From a beta proteobacterium AAP51 (GTDB lineage Bacteria; Pseudomonadota; Gammaproteobacteria; Burkholderiales; Burkholderiaceae_C): DNA of 64,000 nt. The stretch is taken from assembly GCA_001295905.1 (NCBI GenBank), contig LJHT01000009.1, positions 62,001 through 126,000 of the forward strand, in the 5' to 3' direction. How positions within the stretch are numbered: the first letter of the stretch is position 1; each line of letters starts with the position of its first letter. The notes under the pieces were generated by a model. The model was not told the origin of the DNA and ran no database searches. It saw only the letters and a list, made by a program, of their open reading frames with translations. Of this stretch, positions 54,893 to 64,000 are shown piece after piece. The translations under genes and the position numbers were made by a program.

Positions 54893-54909
54893 GGCGTGTC
54901 TCCTGCAGC

Positions 54910-55836
54910 TCAGGCCACCGGCGTGAGCCAGTGCGCGTACTTGGGGTTGCGGCCGTTCACGATGTCGAAGAACGCGGTCTGGATCTTCTCGGTGATGGGC
55001 CCACGCTGGCCGGCGCCGAGTTCGATGCGGTCAAGCTCGCGGATGGGCGTCACTTCGGCGGCGGTGCCGGTGAAGAAGGCCTCGTCGCAGATGTAGACCT
55101 CGTCACGCGTGATGCGCTTTTCCTTCAGCGTCAGGCCCAGGTCCTGGCAGATGTGGAAGATGGTGTCGCGCGTGATGCCGTTCAGCGCGCCGGCAGAAAG
55201 ATCCGGCGTGTAGACCACGCCCTTCTTGATGACGAAGAGGTTCTCGCCCGCGCCTTCTGCCACGAAGCCGGCGGGGTCGAGCAGCATGGCCTCGTCGTAA
55301 CCCTCATCGGTGGCTTCCATGTTGGCCAGGATGCTGTTGGTGTAGTTGCTCACCGCCTTGGCCTGCGTCATGGTGATGTTCACGTGGTGGCGCGTGTAGC
55401 TGCTGGTCTTCACGCGGATGCCGCGCTGCAGGCCTTCTTCACCCAGGTAGGCGCCCCAGGGCCAGGCCGCCACCATCAGGTGGATGGTGTTGCCCTTGGG
55501 GCTGACGCCCAGCTTCTTGTCGCCTATCCACGTCAGCGGGCGCAGATAGCAGCTTTCCAGCTGGTTCACGCGCACCACCTCGCGCTGCGCCTCCATCACC
55601 TGCTCGTGCGTGAAGGGAATCTTCATGCGCAGGATCTTGGCGCTGTTGAAGAGGCGCTCGGTGTGTTCCTGCAGGCGGAAGATGGCCGTGCCATGCGCCG
55701 TCTTGTAGGCGCGCACGCCCTCGAAGGCGCCGCAGCCGTAGTGCAGCGTGTGGCTCAGCACGTGGATCTTGGCGTCGCGCCATTCGACGAGCTGGCCGTC
55801 CATCCAGATCTTGCCGTCGCGGTCTGACATCGACAT
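54910..55836 (-). CDS. ilvE: Branched-chain-amino-acid aminotransferase
   Basis: 308 residues. KIWMDGQLVEWRDAKIHVLSHTLHYGCGAFEGVRAY at the start, TQAKAVSNYTNSILANMEA with the PLP Lys, GYDEAMLLDPAGFVAEGAGENLF and GITRDTIFHI are typical of IlvE (fold IV). It makes or degrades valine, leucine and isoleucine. Confidence 0.96.
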   Translation of the reverse strand: MSMSDRDGKIWMDGQLVEWRDAKIHVLSHTLHYGCGAFEGVRAYKTAHGTAIFRLQEHTERLFNSAKILRMKIPFTHEQVMEAQREVVRVNQLESCYLRPLTWIGDKKLGVSPKGNTIHLMVAAWPWGAYLGEEGLQRGIRVKTSSYTRHHVNITMTQAKAVSNYTNSILANMEATDEGYDEAMLLDPAGFVAEGAGENLFVIKKGVVYTPDLSAGALNGITRDTIFHICQDLGLTLKEKRITRDEVYICDEAFFTGTAAEVTPIRELDRIELGAGQRGPITEKIQTAFFDIVNGRNPKYAHWLTPVA

Positions 55837-55882
55837 GGGAACTCCTTCGGGGGGAAAAGATGCAGGCAGGAAGCCCGCGATT

Positions 55883-56332
55883 TTAGGTCGGGGCCTGGGG
55901 CTCGGCCGGGGCTTCTGCGCGCTGCAGCTGCCATTGCTGCACGCGGCCGGCCACCATCGTCACCTGCACCTCGTGGCCGGCTTCGTCGGCCCAGACCAGC
56001 ACCTCTTCTTCGCCCGGGGTTCCGCTCACGCGCCTTCCCAGGCTCAGCGTCAGGCGCAGTACCTGCGGCAGCCGCAGGCCGGGGTGCAGGCGCGCGTTCA
56101 GCATCACCGCGCTGGGCACCAGGCCCACCGGCCGCTGGCTGGCGATGCGCAGCGTGCGCATGGCCTGGCTGAACTGCAGCAGCAGCCAGAACACCACCAC
56201 CGTGACGGCCAAGGCCACGCCGGGCGCACCGTAGGCCCACCAGCCCCCCACCAGCGCAGCCGCCGCCAGTGCCCAACCCAGCGCGCCTTGTGCCTTGGCA
56301 GAGAATCGCAGCGATGACGGCTTTGCAGACAT
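55883..56332 (-). CDS. Small membrane protein, unknown function
   Basis: 149 residues. Two adjacent N-terminal hydrophobic helices (GALGWALAAAALVGGWWAYG, VALAVTVVVFWLLLQF), then a soluble part (RPVGLVPSAVMLNARLHPGLRLPQVLRLTLSLGRR, EEVLVWADEAGHEVQVTMVAGRVQQWQLQ). I recall similar genes next to ilvE in Burkholderiales, with no function. Its start overlaps the divergent glycosyltransferase gene by 19 bp. Confidence 0.7.
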   Translation of the reverse strand: MSAKPSSLRFSAKAQGALGWALAAAALVGGWWAYGAPGVALAVTVVVFWLLLQFSQAMRTLRIASQRPVGLVPSAVMLNARLHPGLRLPQVLRLTLSLGRRVSGTPGEEEVLVWADEAGHEVQVTMVAGRVQQWQLQRAEAPAEPQAPT

Positions 56333-57087
56333 GGGTGATCAATCTCGACAGGGCGCCCGAGCGCCTGGCCCGCATCGATGAACAGCTGCGGCATCTGCAG
56401 CTGCCCTACACCCGCCTGGCGGCGGTGGATGCGCGAGCCCTGACGCCGGCCCAGCGCGCGGCGCTGGACGAGCCGGCCTTCCACCGCAAACACGGCATGA
56501 CGCCGGTGGCGGGCGAGTTGGGATGTTACCTGTCGCACATCGAGGTGATGCGCGCCTTCCTGGCCAGCGGCGCGCAGTTCGCGCTGGTGCTGGAGGACGA
56601 CGTGCTGCTGCAGCCCAGCCTGCCCGCCGTGCTGCAAGGGCTGATGCAGCACCCCACGCGCTGGGACGTGGCCAAGCTCTCGGCCGTGCACCGCGGCACG
56701 CCGCAGCCCTACCTGGAAGTGGCACCAGGCCACTTTCTCGCCGTGATGCTGAGCCGCTGCACCGGCAGCAGCGCCTACCTGATGAACCGCCGCGCGGCGC
56801 AGGCCTATCTGCGCGAACCCGGCGGCCTGCTGCCCATGCAACTGCCCTACGACCATGTGTTCGACCAGGGCTGGCGCTTCGGCCTGAAGTACCGCCTGGT
56901 GACACCCACACCCTGCGGGCACGACGAACACATTGCCAGCACCATCACCGCGCCGGTGGGCGTGAGCCGCAAATTCCCCTGGCAGCACCGCCTGCCCACC
57001 TATGCCTACCGCGTGGGTAACGAGCTGCGGCGGCTGGCCTATGGCTTGCGCGAGACCTGGCGCGAGAAGGGTGCCGGCAGCGCTTGA
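56314..57087 (+). CDS. Glycosyltransferase family 25 (LPS-type)
   Basis: 257 residues from the ATG at 56314. GT25 signature: VINLDRAPERLARIDEQL at the start, GELGCYLSHIEVMRAFL, the LVLEDDVLL acidic motif, and a typical C-terminal region. These enzymes add sugars to lipopolysaccharide core. Only 257 residues, a common size. Its ATG lies inside the 5' end of the divergent membrane-protein gene. Confidence 0.92.
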   Translation: MTALQTWVINLDRAPERLARIDEQLRHLQLPYTRLAAVDARALTPAQRAALDEPAFHRKHGMTPVAGELGCYLSHIEVMRAFLASGAQFALVLEDDVLLQPSLPAVLQGLMQHPTRWDVAKLSAVHRGTPQPYLEVAPGHFLAVMLSRCTGSSAYLMNRRAAQAYLREPGGLLPMQLPYDHVFDQGWRFGLKYRLVTPTPCGHDEHIASTITAPVGVSRKFPWQHRLPTYAYRVGNELRRLAYGLRETWREKGAGSA

Positions 57088-57122
57088 CGTTGTTCGGCCA
57101 CGCTTGAGCGCGACTAGCCGCG

Positions 57123-57389
57123 CTAGCCGCGCGCGATATCGGCGCGCACGTGCGGCGGCAGGCGCTGCAGCAGGAAGCGCACCGCCAGCGGAATGAGCAC
57201 GAGATCGTCGACGATGCCCAGCAGCGGAATGAAGTCGGGCAGCAAGTCCACCGGCGACACCAGGTAGAGCAGCAGCAGCGCCACCGCCGGCTTAAGCCAG
57301 CGCGGCTGCAGCGGGTGGCGCAGCGCGCGCCAGAGCTGGCGCGCGTCACCGCGCAGCAGCGTCCAGAGCATGGCGAGCCTCTTCAACAT
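57123..57389 (-). CDS. DUF1232 (YkvA-like) small membrane protein
   Basis: 88 residues from the ATG at 57389 with AAGGA upstream. YLVSPVDLLPDFIPLLGIVDDLVLIPLAVRFLLQRLP is the characteristic DUF1232 motif, with one or two hydrophobic helices. Function unknown. Between GT25 and radA. Confidence 0.9.
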   Translation of the reverse strand: MLKRLAMLWTLLRGDARQLWRALRHPLQPRWLKPAVALLLLYLVSPVDLLPDFIPLLGIVDDLVLIPLAVRFLLQRLPPHVRADIARG

Positions 57390-57471
57390 GGCGCATTCCT
57401 TCGCGGCAGCCCCCATGGCCCGCGCCAGACAGTTTGGGACACCGCGCCCGCCCTGCAAGGGCAGGCCCCCA

Positions 57472-58845
57472 TCACCCCAGGCCGCGCACGGCTTCGATGG
57501 CTTGCTCCACGCGGTCGACCGCGTGCACGGTCAGCCCTTCGATGGGCTTCTTCGGCGCGTTGGCCTTCGGCACCACGGCCACGGAAAAGCCCAGCTTGGC
57601 GGCTTCCTTCAGCCTTTCCTGGCCGCGCGGCGCGGGGCGCACCTCGCCGGCCAGGCCCACTTCGCCGAAGGCGATGAAGCCGCGTGGCAGCGCCTTGCCG
57701 CGCAGGCTGCCCTGGATGGCCAGCAGCACGGCCAGGTCGGCCGCCGGCTCGGCGATGCGCACGCCGCCCACGGCGTTGACGAACACATCCTGGTCCAGGC
57801 AGGCCACGCCCGCGTGGCGGTGCAGCACCGCCAGCAGCATGGCCAGGCGGTCGCGGTCCAGCCCCACGGAAAGCCGGCGCGGGCTGGGCCCGCCGCTGTC
57901 CACCAGCGCCTGAATTTCCACCAGCAAGGGCCGCGTGCCTTCCAGCGTCACCAGCACACAGCTGCCCGGCACGGGTTCGCTGTGCGTGGAAAGGAAGATC
58001 GCGCTCGGGTTGCTGACGCCGCGCAGGCCCTTTTCCGTCATCGCGAAGACGCCGATCTCGTTCACCGCGCCGAAGCGGTTCTTGATGGCGCGCACGAGGC
58101 GGAAGCTGCTGTGCGTGTCGCCCTCGAAATACAGCACCGTGTCGACGATGTGCTCCAGCACGCGCGGCCCGGCCAGCGCCCCTTCCTTGGTGACATGCCC
58201 CACCAGCACCACGGTGCAGCCGCGCGTCTTGGCCACGCGCGTCAGCTGCGCGGCGCATTCACGCACCTGGGCCACGCTGCCGGGGGCTGAATTGAGCTGC
58301 TCGCTGTAGACGGTCTGGATGGAATCGATGACGCAGAAGGCAGGGTTCTCGGCCTCGATGGCGGCGACGATCTTCTCCAGCTGAATCTCGGCCAGCACGC
58401 GCACCTTGGTGCCCGGCAGACCGAGCCGGCGCGCGCGCAGCGCAATTTGCGCGCCGCTTTCTTCGCCGGTGACATACAGCACCGGCATCTGGTTCGACAG
58501 TGCATCCACCGCCTGCAGCAGCAGCGTGCTCTTGCCGATGCCGGGGTCGCCGCCGATCAGCACCACCGCACCTTCGACGATGCCGCCGCCGAGCACGCGG
58601 TCGAGTTCTTCCTGGCCCGTGGGCGTGCGCGCAATGTCGGCCGCGGCAATCTCGCTCAGCGTGGCCACGGGCTGGCTCTTGGCCAGGGCCTGGAAGCGCG
58701 TGTTGCGCGTGGCCGGGCCCGAAGCGGATTTCTCCTCGGCCACGGCTTCATCCAGCGTGTTCCACGCCTTGCAGTGCGGGCACTGGCCCAGCCACTTGGG
58801 GCTGGTGCCGCCGCATTCGCGGCAGGTGTAGACGGTCTTGGCCAT
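57472..58845 (-). CDS. radA: DNA repair protein RadA
   Basis: 457 residues. Zinc finger CRECGGTSPKWLGQCPHCKAW at the N-terminus, Walker A GGDPGIGKSTLL, KNRFGAVNEIGVFAM (the KNRFG motif) and the Lon-protease-like C-terminal domain ending with GLTVHAVDRVEQAIEAV. A branch-migration factor in recombination. It lies 51 bp downstream of the last pseudopilin gene and may share its transcript. Confidence 0.97.
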   Translation of the reverse strand: MAKTVYTCRECGGTSPKWLGQCPHCKAWNTLDEAVAEEKSASGPATRNTRFQALAKSQPVATLSEIAAADIARTPTGQEELDRVLGGGIVEGAVVLIGGDPGIGKSTLLLQAVDALSNQMPVLYVTGEESGAQIALRARRLGLPGTKVRVLAEIQLEKIVAAIEAENPAFCVIDSIQTVYSEQLNSAPGSVAQVRECAAQLTRVAKTRGCTVVLVGHVTKEGALAGPRVLEHIVDTVLYFEGDTHSSFRLVRAIKNRFGAVNEIGVFAMTEKGLRGVSNPSAIFLSTHSEPVPGSCVLVTLEGTRPLLVEIQALVDSGGPSPRRLSVGLDRDRLAMLLAVLHRHAGVACLDQDVFVNAVGGVRIAEPAADLAVLLAIQGSLRGKALPRGFIAFGEVGLAGEVRPAPRGQERLKEAAKLGFSVAVVPKANAPKKPIEGLTVHAVDRVEQAIEAVRGLG

Positions 58846-58896
58846 GCGGCATTGTGGGCCGCGCGCACGCGGCCGGCTGCGCGGCGGGCCCTGGGT

Positions 58897-59439
58897 TCAG
58901 GAAGCCGGCAGACCGGCGGGCCGTGCAGGGGGCGGGGCAGGCGCGGCCGGGGTGGACGCCGCCGGCACACGCACCGGCGCCAGACCGAAGCGCCATTGCG
59001 CGTAACTCTCGGCGTCTTCGAAGCCGGGCTGGGCCAGCGCATCGAAGCCGGTGCGCTGCAGCGGCCGGCCGGGGGCCAGGCTGTACACGGCCACGATGCG
59101 GCGCTGGCCGTCCAGCACCAGGCCCCACTGCGGGGTGCCGGTCATCGGGTCGTGCGGCAGGCGGCGCAGGTGGCGCCGCACGCCGGGGGCGCGCGGGTCG
59201 CGCAGCAGTTCTTCCAAAGTGGCCGGCCCGGCCGCGCCGAAGCGGCGCCAGCTTTGCAGCGCGCGCCGGAATTCATCGCCCACTTCCAGCAGCGCGCGTT
59301 CGGCGGCGCGGCGCTCCAGCGCGTGGCCCAGCACCACGCTGCCGCTGGCGGCCACGGCCAGCAGTGCCAGCGTCAGCAGCAGCAGCAGGTAGGCGTAGCC
59401 CGCTGTGCGCTGGCGCCGGCTGCGTTCACCATTGCGCAT
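58897..59439 (-). CDS. Atypical type II secretion-like pseudopilin
   Basis: 180 residues. An N-terminal hydrophobic segment (AGYAYLLLLLTLALLAVAASGSVVLG) follows a Gly as in prepilins, but lacks the Glu at +5 and the GFTLIE consensus, so processing by prepilin peptidase is uncertain. Then a helical part (ALLEVGDEFRRALQSW) and a GspG-like PHDPMTGTPQWG segment. A Pro/Ala tail ends it. The start overlaps the next pseudopilin gene by 14 bp. Confidence 0.75.
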   Translation of the reverse strand: MRNGERSRRQRTAGYAYLLLLLTLALLAVAASGSVVLGHALERRAAERALLEVGDEFRRALQSWRRFGAAGPATLEELLRDPRAPGVRRHLRRLPHDPMTGTPQWGLVLDGQRRIVAVYSLAPGRPLQRTGFDALAQPGFEDAESYAQWRFGLAPVRVPAASTPAAPAPPPARPAGLPAS

Positions 59440-59818
59440 AGCTGCTGCCGTCGATGGCGCGCCCGGGTGCGGTGCTGCGGATGTCGTAGACCGCGCCCTT
59501 GGTGCCCTCGGGCGCGGGCACCAGCGTCCAGGCCTCGGCCGATTCGACGATGGGGTCCCAGGGCAGCCCGCCCAGGTAGCGTTTGTCCACCAGTTCCTGC
59601 AGGCTTTCGGGGTAGCGGCCGGTGTCGCCGTAGAACTTGCCGATGACGTCGCGCGTGGTGCGCAGGTTCTCGCGCAGCACCGTTTCCTTGGCCACCTCCA
59701 CCTTGCCGTAGTAGCGAGGCAGGGCCAGCGTCAGCAGCGTGGCCACGATGGCCAGCACCACCAGCAATTCGATGAGCGTGAAGCCCCGCAGCACCCGCCT
59801 GGCCATGCGCTTCACCAC
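59426..59818 (-). CDS. Type II secretion-like pseudopilin (GspG-like)
   Basis: 130 residues. [27 protein letters not shown] is a canonical prepilin N-terminus with the cleavage Gly before Phe, followed by a helix and the GspG-type C-terminal region with GGLPWDPI. Coupled to both neighbours by short overlaps. Builds a short pseudopilus. Confidence 0.92.
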   Translation of the reverse strand: MVKRMARRVLRGFTLIELLVVLAIVATLLTLALPRYYGKVEVAKETVLRENLRTTRDVIGKFYGDTGRYPESLQELVDKRYLGGLPWDPIVESAEAWTLVPAPEGTKGAVYDIRSTAPGRAIDGSSYAQW

Positions 59819-60297
59819 CGGCGGTAGGGCACGCCGTTCAGCCCCACGGCGGTGCTGCGCGACAGCACGTCGTAGATGTCGGCACCGGGCTGCGGGTCGT
59901 CGGGTTCCGAGGCGTAGGCGCGCAAGGCCCAGGTCTGCGCATCGGACGCGCCGTCGTCGCTGGCGGCCATGGGGTCGCGCGGAATGCGGCGCAGGAAGTA
60001 CAGCTTGCGCCGCTGCGGGTCGCGCTGGTCTTCCACGCCCTGCACCAGCAGTTCCAGCGTGGGCGGGTAGCCGGTGCTGCCGGCTTCACGACGGATGCGG
60101 CCTTCGTCGGCGGCGCGTTTGTAGGCGTCGATGCCGGCGCGCAGTTCGCGCAGGGCCAGACGCAGCTCTTGCTCTTTCGCGCGCTGCACCTGCACCTGCG
60201 CCAGCGGCACCACCATGCCCGCCAGCGCGGCCAGGATGGCCAGCGTCACCAGCAGCTCGATGAGCGTGAAGCCGCGCACCGGCGCCGGGTTTCTCAT
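59812..60297 (-). CDS. Type II secretion-like pseudopilin (GspG-like)
   Basis: 161 residues from the ATG at 60297, which overlaps the secretin stop by [42 protein letters not shown] is the prepilin helix; the end has [12 protein letters not shown] and NGVPYRRW. Second major-pseudopilin-like gene of the cluster. Confidence 0.92.
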   Translation of the reverse strand: MRNPAPVRGFTLIELLVTLAILAALAGMVVPLAQVQVQRAKEQELRLALRELRAGIDAYKRAADEGRIRREAGSTGYPPTLELLVQGVEDQRDPQRRKLYFLRRIPRDPMAASDDGASDAQTWALRAYASEPDDPQPGADIYDVLSRSTAVGLNGVPYRRW

Positions 60298-62696
60298 GGC
60301 GCCACGGTCACCGTCAGGGGCTGCGGCAGCTGCACGCCCAGCGTGCGGCCCAGCAGGCCCAGCGGCGCGGCGCTCAGCAGGCTGAGGCTGGCCTGGCCGC
60401 TGGCCGGGCGGGCCAGCAGCTTCAGCGTCAGGCTGACGGCCGCGGCCTCGCCCACCGCGCCCGTGGTGCCGCCGCGCGTGAGGTTCACGCGCACCTGGCC
60501 GGCCACATTGGTCTGGCTGGTGAAGCTGGTGCTGGCATTGCCCTGGCGCAGGAAGCTGCCTTCGTTCACGCCCACCACCTGCAGCACCTGCGGGTCGAAG
60601 CCCAGCACCAGCGGCAAGGCCGCCACGGGCTGGTCGCCGCGCGCCAGCACGGTGACGGTGAAGGTTTCGCCCGCGCGCACGTTGGCCGGCCCTTCCCAGC
60701 GCAGCGCCACCGCGGTGGCGGGGCTGGTGGCCACACCCCCCAGGGCACCTCCTACACCACCCCCCACACCACCGCCCACGGCCGAGCCCGCTGCCTCGCT
60801 GGTGGAGGTGGGGTTGCCGGCGGGCGTGGCCGTCGGCGGGGCGCTGCTCGAAGAGCTGGTCGAAGGCGCGGTGGTCGCCGGCCGCACGGGCGCCGGTGGC
60901 GGCGCTGCGCCCCCCACCCCGCCACCGCCGGTGCCCGTTTCGGTGCCCGAATCGAACTGCTGCGCCGACGCTGGCGGCCGCATCACGTTGCGCACCACGC
61001 GCGGCGTGATCGACAGCATGATCTCGGTCTTCGAGTTGTCGTCGGTCTGGCGCCCGAACAGCCGCCCCAGCACCGGCACCTCGCCCAGCCCCGGCAGCTT
61101 GTCGCCGCTGCTGCGGTCTTCGTCGCGGATCAGCCCGGCCAGCACCTGGTTCTCGCCGTCCTTCAGGCGCAGCACGGTGGAAGCCGTGCGGGTGCCGATC
61201 TGGTAGGCCAGCGTGCCCGATTTCGTCTGCACCTGGCTGATGATGTTGCTCACCTCCAGCCCGATGCGGATGGCCACTTCGTTGTCGAGATAGATCGTCG
61301 GTTCGACGTCCAGCTTCAGGCCCACGTCGACATAGGTGACCGACTCGGAGACGAAGCCCGTGTTCGGTGCCGAGGTGATGGAGATGTTGGGCACGCGCTC
61401 GCCGATGTGGATCTTGGCCTTCTCGCGGTTGCGGGCGCGCACGCGCGGGTTGGCCAGGATGTTGGCGTCGGTGTCGGCCTGGCGCGCGCTGACCGACAAC
61501 CCCCCCAGCGCCGCGCCCGTGGTGGCACTGCCCAGGTTGCGCAGGTCGCTGAGCGTGAGCGCCGCGCCCGTGGCCGAGGGCAGCGGCGAGAGCGACAGCA
61601 GGTCGGGCCAGCGCACGCCCAGGTCGAGCAGGCGCGTGCGCTTGACCTCCAGCACCTCCACTTCCAGCATCACCTCGGCCTCGGGCACGTCGTGCAGAGC
61701 CACCACCTTCTCGGCCACGCGGATGGCCTCGGGCGTGTCGCGCAGGATGACGAGGTTCAGCCGCTCGTCCACCGCCACCTCGCGCACCTTCAGCAGGCTC
61801 TTCAGCGTGGCCGCCAGGCTCTTGGCATCGGCATTGGCCAGGTAGAAGCTGCGCACCATCAGCGGCTGGTGTTCCTTCTGCTTGGCCGGCGTGTTCGGGT
61901 AGACCAGCACCGAGTGGGCGTCCAGCACGCGCTGCTCCAGCTGGTTGGCCGTGAGCAGCATGTTCACCGCCGATTCGACCGTGCTGTTCTTCAGGAAGAT
62001 GCTGGCGCGCTGGTCGCCGCGCACGTCCTTGTCGAGCACGAAGTTCAGGCCTGATGAGCGCGCCAGCACTTCGAAGATGGTGCGCAGCGGCGTGTCGCGG
62101 AATTCGATGGAGATGGGCTTGCGGTAGGCCGCAGCCAGCTCCTTCGGCGCCTGCTGGGCCGTCTGCGCGCTGCGGCCCAGCGCGTCTTCGGCGGCCTGCT
62201 GCAGTTCGCGCGCGCGGCGGTGGGTGGGGGCTTCCAGCAGCAGCGGGCGCAGCGTTTCGTTCACGGCGGGCCAGTCGGCGCGGGCGGCGGCCAGCTCGGC
62301 TTCGCGCAAGCTGCGCTGCCAGCGTTGCTGCTGCTGCAGCTGGCGCAGGCCGGCCTGGGCGCGGTCGTTGCCCGCAGCCACCGCCAGCACCTGCCGGTAG
62401 CCGGCCTCGGCGCCGGCCAGGTCGCCATCGGCCAGCGCCTTGTCGGCCTGGCCCAGCGTGCGCGTCACCAGCCGTTCCAGCGTGCCCAGGTAGGCTGCGC
62501 GGTACTCGGCCGAGCCCGGCTCCAGGCGCGAGGCCTCGGCATAACGTTCCAGGGCCTGGGGCAGCTGGCCTTGCTGGCTCAAGGCCTGGCCGTCGCGGAA
62601 GGCCGACTGCGCCGCGCAGCCGGCCAGCCAGGCCGCCGCCGCCAGCAAGGCCAGCCGGCGCAGCAGCGGCCCGCACCGACGCAGCAGCGCCTTCAT
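60294..62696 (-). CDS. GspD/PilQ-type secretin with cohesin-like C-terminal domain
   Basis: 800 residues from the ATG at 62696. Lipobox LAGCAAQ, a TPR-like helical N-terminus (residues about 30-190), N-domains ([33 protein letters not shown]) and the secretin domain: [58 protein letters not shown] and VPVLGRLF. A Gly-rich linker of GGVGG units leads to a cohesin-like beta-domain ending in [11 protein letters not shown]. It forms the outer-membrane channel. Coupled to the PilP-like gene by ATGA. Confidence 0.93.
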   Translation of the reverse strand: MKALLRRCGPLLRRLALLAAAAWLAGCAAQSAFRDGQALSQQGQLPQALERYAEASRLEPGSAEYRAAYLGTLERLVTRTLGQADKALADGDLAGAEAGYRQVLAVAAGNDRAQAGLRQLQQQQRWQRSLREAELAAARADWPAVNETLRPLLLEAPTHRRARELQQAAEDALGRSAQTAQQAPKELAAAYRKPISIEFRDTPLRTIFEVLARSSGLNFVLDKDVRGDQRASIFLKNSTVESAVNMLLTANQLEQRVLDAHSVLVYPNTPAKQKEHQPLMVRSFYLANADAKSLAATLKSLLKVREVAVDERLNLVILRDTPEAIRVAEKVVALHDVPEAEVMLEVEVLEVKRTRLLDLGVRWPDLLSLSPLPSATGAALTLSDLRNLGSATTGAALGGLSVSARQADTDANILANPRVRARNREKAKIHIGERVPNISITSAPNTGFVSESVTYVDVGLKLDVEPTIYLDNEVAIRIGLEVSNIISQVQTKSGTLAYQIGTRTASTVLRLKDGENQVLAGLIRDEDRSSGDKLPGLGEVPVLGRLFGRQTDDNSKTEIMLSITPRVVRNVMRPPASAQQFDSGTETGTGGGGVGGAAPPPAPVRPATTAPSTSSSSSAPPTATPAGNPTSTSEAAGSAVGGGVGGGVGGALGGVATSPATAVALRWEGPANVRAGETFTVTVLARGDQPVAALPLVLGFDPQVLQVVGVNEGSFLRQGNASTSFTSQTNVAGQVRVNLTRGGTTGAVGEAAAVSLTLKLLARPASGQASLSLLSAAPLGLLGRTLGVQLPQPLTVTVAP

Positions 62697-63259
62697 CGCG
62701 CTTCCCCGATGGCCACCACGCGCACCTGGCGGCTGGGCAGGTGCACCAGCTGCAGGCTCGGCGGTTCGATGCGTTCCACGCGCCACAGGCCTTCCAGCGT
62801 TTCGCCCTCGCGGGCAATGAAGCTCAAGTCGTCTCGGCCCAAAAAGACCTCCCAGGTGTCGTTCTCTTGTTTCTTGCCCAGCACGCGGTAGTTCGGCACC
62901 GGCACGGGCGCTTCCACGGGTGCCAGCGCCGGGCCCGGTGGTGGCGGCGGTGGTGGGGGCGGGCGGTGCCAGTCGGCCACCGCAAACAGGTCGGCCTGCG
63001 GCCTTGCGCGTGCTTCGGGCTCCGCGCGCGGGCGCAGGGCCTGCACCGGTTCGGCCACGGACTCGGTGCGCGCGGGTGGGCGGCGGGCGGCCGTTGCGGG
63101 CGCCACGGCATTCACCACAGCGGCGGCGCGGGGGCCGGGGTTCGGGGTCTTGTCGCCGAAGAAGGCCAGCCAGGCGGCCACGGCCAGCAGCACGAGCCAG
63201 AAGCCCCAGCGCAGGCGAGAGGCCGGGGTGGCGGCGGAGGCGCTGGCGCGTGTGTTCAT
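62693..63259 (-). CDS. PilP/GspC-like pilotin-type assembly protein
   Basis: 188 residues from the ATG at 63259. One N-terminal helix ([20 protein letters not shown]), a long Ala/Arg/Pro linker with nine Pro in a row (about 100-108), and a small C-terminal beta-domain ([24 protein letters not shown]) like the HR domain of GspC/PilP. It should link the inner-membrane platform to the secretin. Related genes are annotated in a type II-like 'secretion system X'. Confidence 0.75.
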   Translation of the reverse strand: MNTRASASAATPASRLRWGFWLVLLAVAAWLAFFGDKTPNPGPRAAAVVNAVAPATAARRPPARTESVAEPVQALRPRAEPEARARPQADLFAVADWHRPPPPPPPPPGPALAPVEAPVPVPNYRVLGKKQENDTWEVFLGRDDLSFIAREGETLEGLWRVERIEPPSLQLVHLPSRQVRVVAIGEAR

Positions 63260-63876
63260 CGCGGCACCTGTGCAGACACCGGCGCGGGCTGAGGCGCCGC
63301 AGGCGCGTCGCTGGCCAGCCAGATAGAAAAGCGCAGCCGCGCTTCCAGCCGCGTGTCGCTGGCTTGCAGGCGCTGCAGCTGTACCTGGTCCAGCGCCACG
63401 TGCGGCATGCGGGCCAGGCTGCGGTCCAGCGCCTGCCGCATGGCCGCGTACTCGCCAGCCACCGGCACCGTCACCTGCACGCGAAGCAGGCCACCGATGG
63501 GGTCTTCGCTGTGCTGGAACTCGGCGCGTTGCCAGGCCAGCTGGGGCCGTGTGAGTGCCACCAGGCGCCGCACCTCGGCCGTGGCTTCGCCGGCAGGCGG
63601 CAGCAGGCGGCGCAGCGCGGCCAGTTCCTCCACCCCGGGCGCGGCCAGCGGCGCGGCGCGCACGGGGGCGGCGCTTGGCTTGGTGCCGGCCGCTTGCAGG
63701 GCCTGCCGCTGCTGGCCCAGTGCCCAGCCCTGGGCGCCGAAGAAGGCGGCGGCGGCCAGCATCAGCAGGCACAGTGGCAGCCAGGCGCCATGGCGCCACA
63801 GCCACAGGCTGAGATGCACCGACGGCGCCACTCGGGGCCGCGCGGGTGCTGCAGGGGTGGCTGCGCTCGGGTTCAT
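63256..63876 (-). CDS. PilO-like inner-membrane protein
   Basis: 206 residues. One helix (WLPLCLLMLAAAAFFGAQGWALG), then a coiled region and a ferredoxin-like alpha/beta domain with VQVTVPVAGEYAAMRQALDRSLARMPHVALDQVQLQRL, as in PilO. Overlaps the PilN-like gene by ATGA. Part of the alignment complex with PilN and PilP. Confidence 0.8.
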   Translation of the reverse strand: MNPSAATPAAPARPRVAPSVHLSLWLWRHGAWLPLCLLMLAAAAFFGAQGWALGQQRQALQAAGTKPSAAPVRAAPLAAPGVEELAALRRLLPPAGEATAEVRRLVALTRPQLAWQRAEFQHSEDPIGGLLRVQVTVPVAGEYAAMRQALDRSLARMPHVALDQVQLQRLQASDTRLEARLRFSIWLASDAPAAPQPAPVSAQVPR

Positions 63877-64000
63877 GGCGTCAGCACGAGGTCGAAACTC
63901 AGGCGCGAGAGCTCGGCGCTGCCCGCCGCGCCGGACGTGCCGGCCAGACCGGCCGGACCGACCGCCTGCCCACCGGCCTCGGGCGGCTCCACCCGCAGCA
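63873..64000 (-). CDS. PilN-like protein, C-terminal fragment (cut by window edge)
   Basis: The last 41 residues are encoded up to the right edge, ending in LSRLSFDLVLTP before the TGA that overlaps the PilO-like start. Its position in the cluster makes a PilN/PilM-region protein likely, but the fragment is too short to prove the family. Confidence 0.5.
   Translation of the reverse strand, partial: LRVEPPEAGGQAVGPAGLAGTSGAAGSAELSRLSFDLVLTP

Overview
The window is very GC-rich (by eye about 70 %) and densely coded on both strands. It looks like a chromosomal segment of a Burkholderiales betaproteobacterium of the Rubrivivax/Leptothrix/Roseateles type. Pointers are the beta-type ATP synthase operon with a GTG-started atpF, a PEP-CTERM-like protein, cytochrome c5 and c' genes, BenE, MocR and questin-oxidase-like genes, and a compact type II/IV-secretion-like pseudopilin/secretin cluster beside radA. 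Genus assignment is inference.

Region 1 (1-21633) is largely a catabolic locus for rhamnogalacturonan and pectin. It holds a truncated PL4 rhamnogalacturonan lyase, a PEP-CTERM-like secreted protein, a GH43 arabinanase, a DeoR regulator, a GH28 polygalacturonase-family enzyme, L-rhamnose mutarotase, a YesU-like beta-sandwich protein, an S41 peptidase-like lipoprotein coupled to an alpha/beta hydrolase, a GH43-like propeller protein, a PL22-like oligogalacturonate lyase, a tandem CE12 acetylesterase and an SGNH hydrolase. Backbone lyases, side-chain arabinanase, deacetylases and rhamnose processing together describe stepwise dismantling of rhamnogalacturonan I. Inside it sit three unrelated insert-like units: a substrate-binding-protein/histidine-kinase pair, an SbcD/SbcC-like (YhaO/YhaN-like) pair and a Nudix hydrolase.

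Region 2 (21782-33675) starts with tRNA-Arg(CCG) and a cytochrome c5 gene with a perfect TATAAT. Then come a YheT-type hydrolase, a sugar/glycerol operon (GNAT, aldose-1-epimerase, SMP-30 lactonase, GlpD), divergent cytochrome b561 and cytochrome c' genes, and a PhzF / VOC / LysN-type aminotransferase / EamA block. Region 3 (33676-46160) holds a MocR regulator with a striking operator-like inverted repeat, an unrecognised gene, an Uup-type ABC-F ATPase, a questin-oxidase-like protein, GshB, a small outer-membrane barrel, BenE, a catalase-fold protein that appears to lack its distal His, a redoxin and DsbD.

Region 4 (46352-53790) is the complete F1Fo ATP synthase operon atpIBEFHAGDC, with a good intrinsic terminator. 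Region 5 (53894-64000) holds PPK2, a zinc-finger protein, IlvE, a GT25 glycosyltransferase, a DUF1232 protein, RadA and a minus-strand operon joined by short start/stop overlaps: PilN-, PilO- and PilP-like proteins, a secretin and three pseudopilins, cut by the right edge. No rRNA, CRISPR array, phage or insertion sequence was seen. No gene-free stretch exceeds 300 bp.
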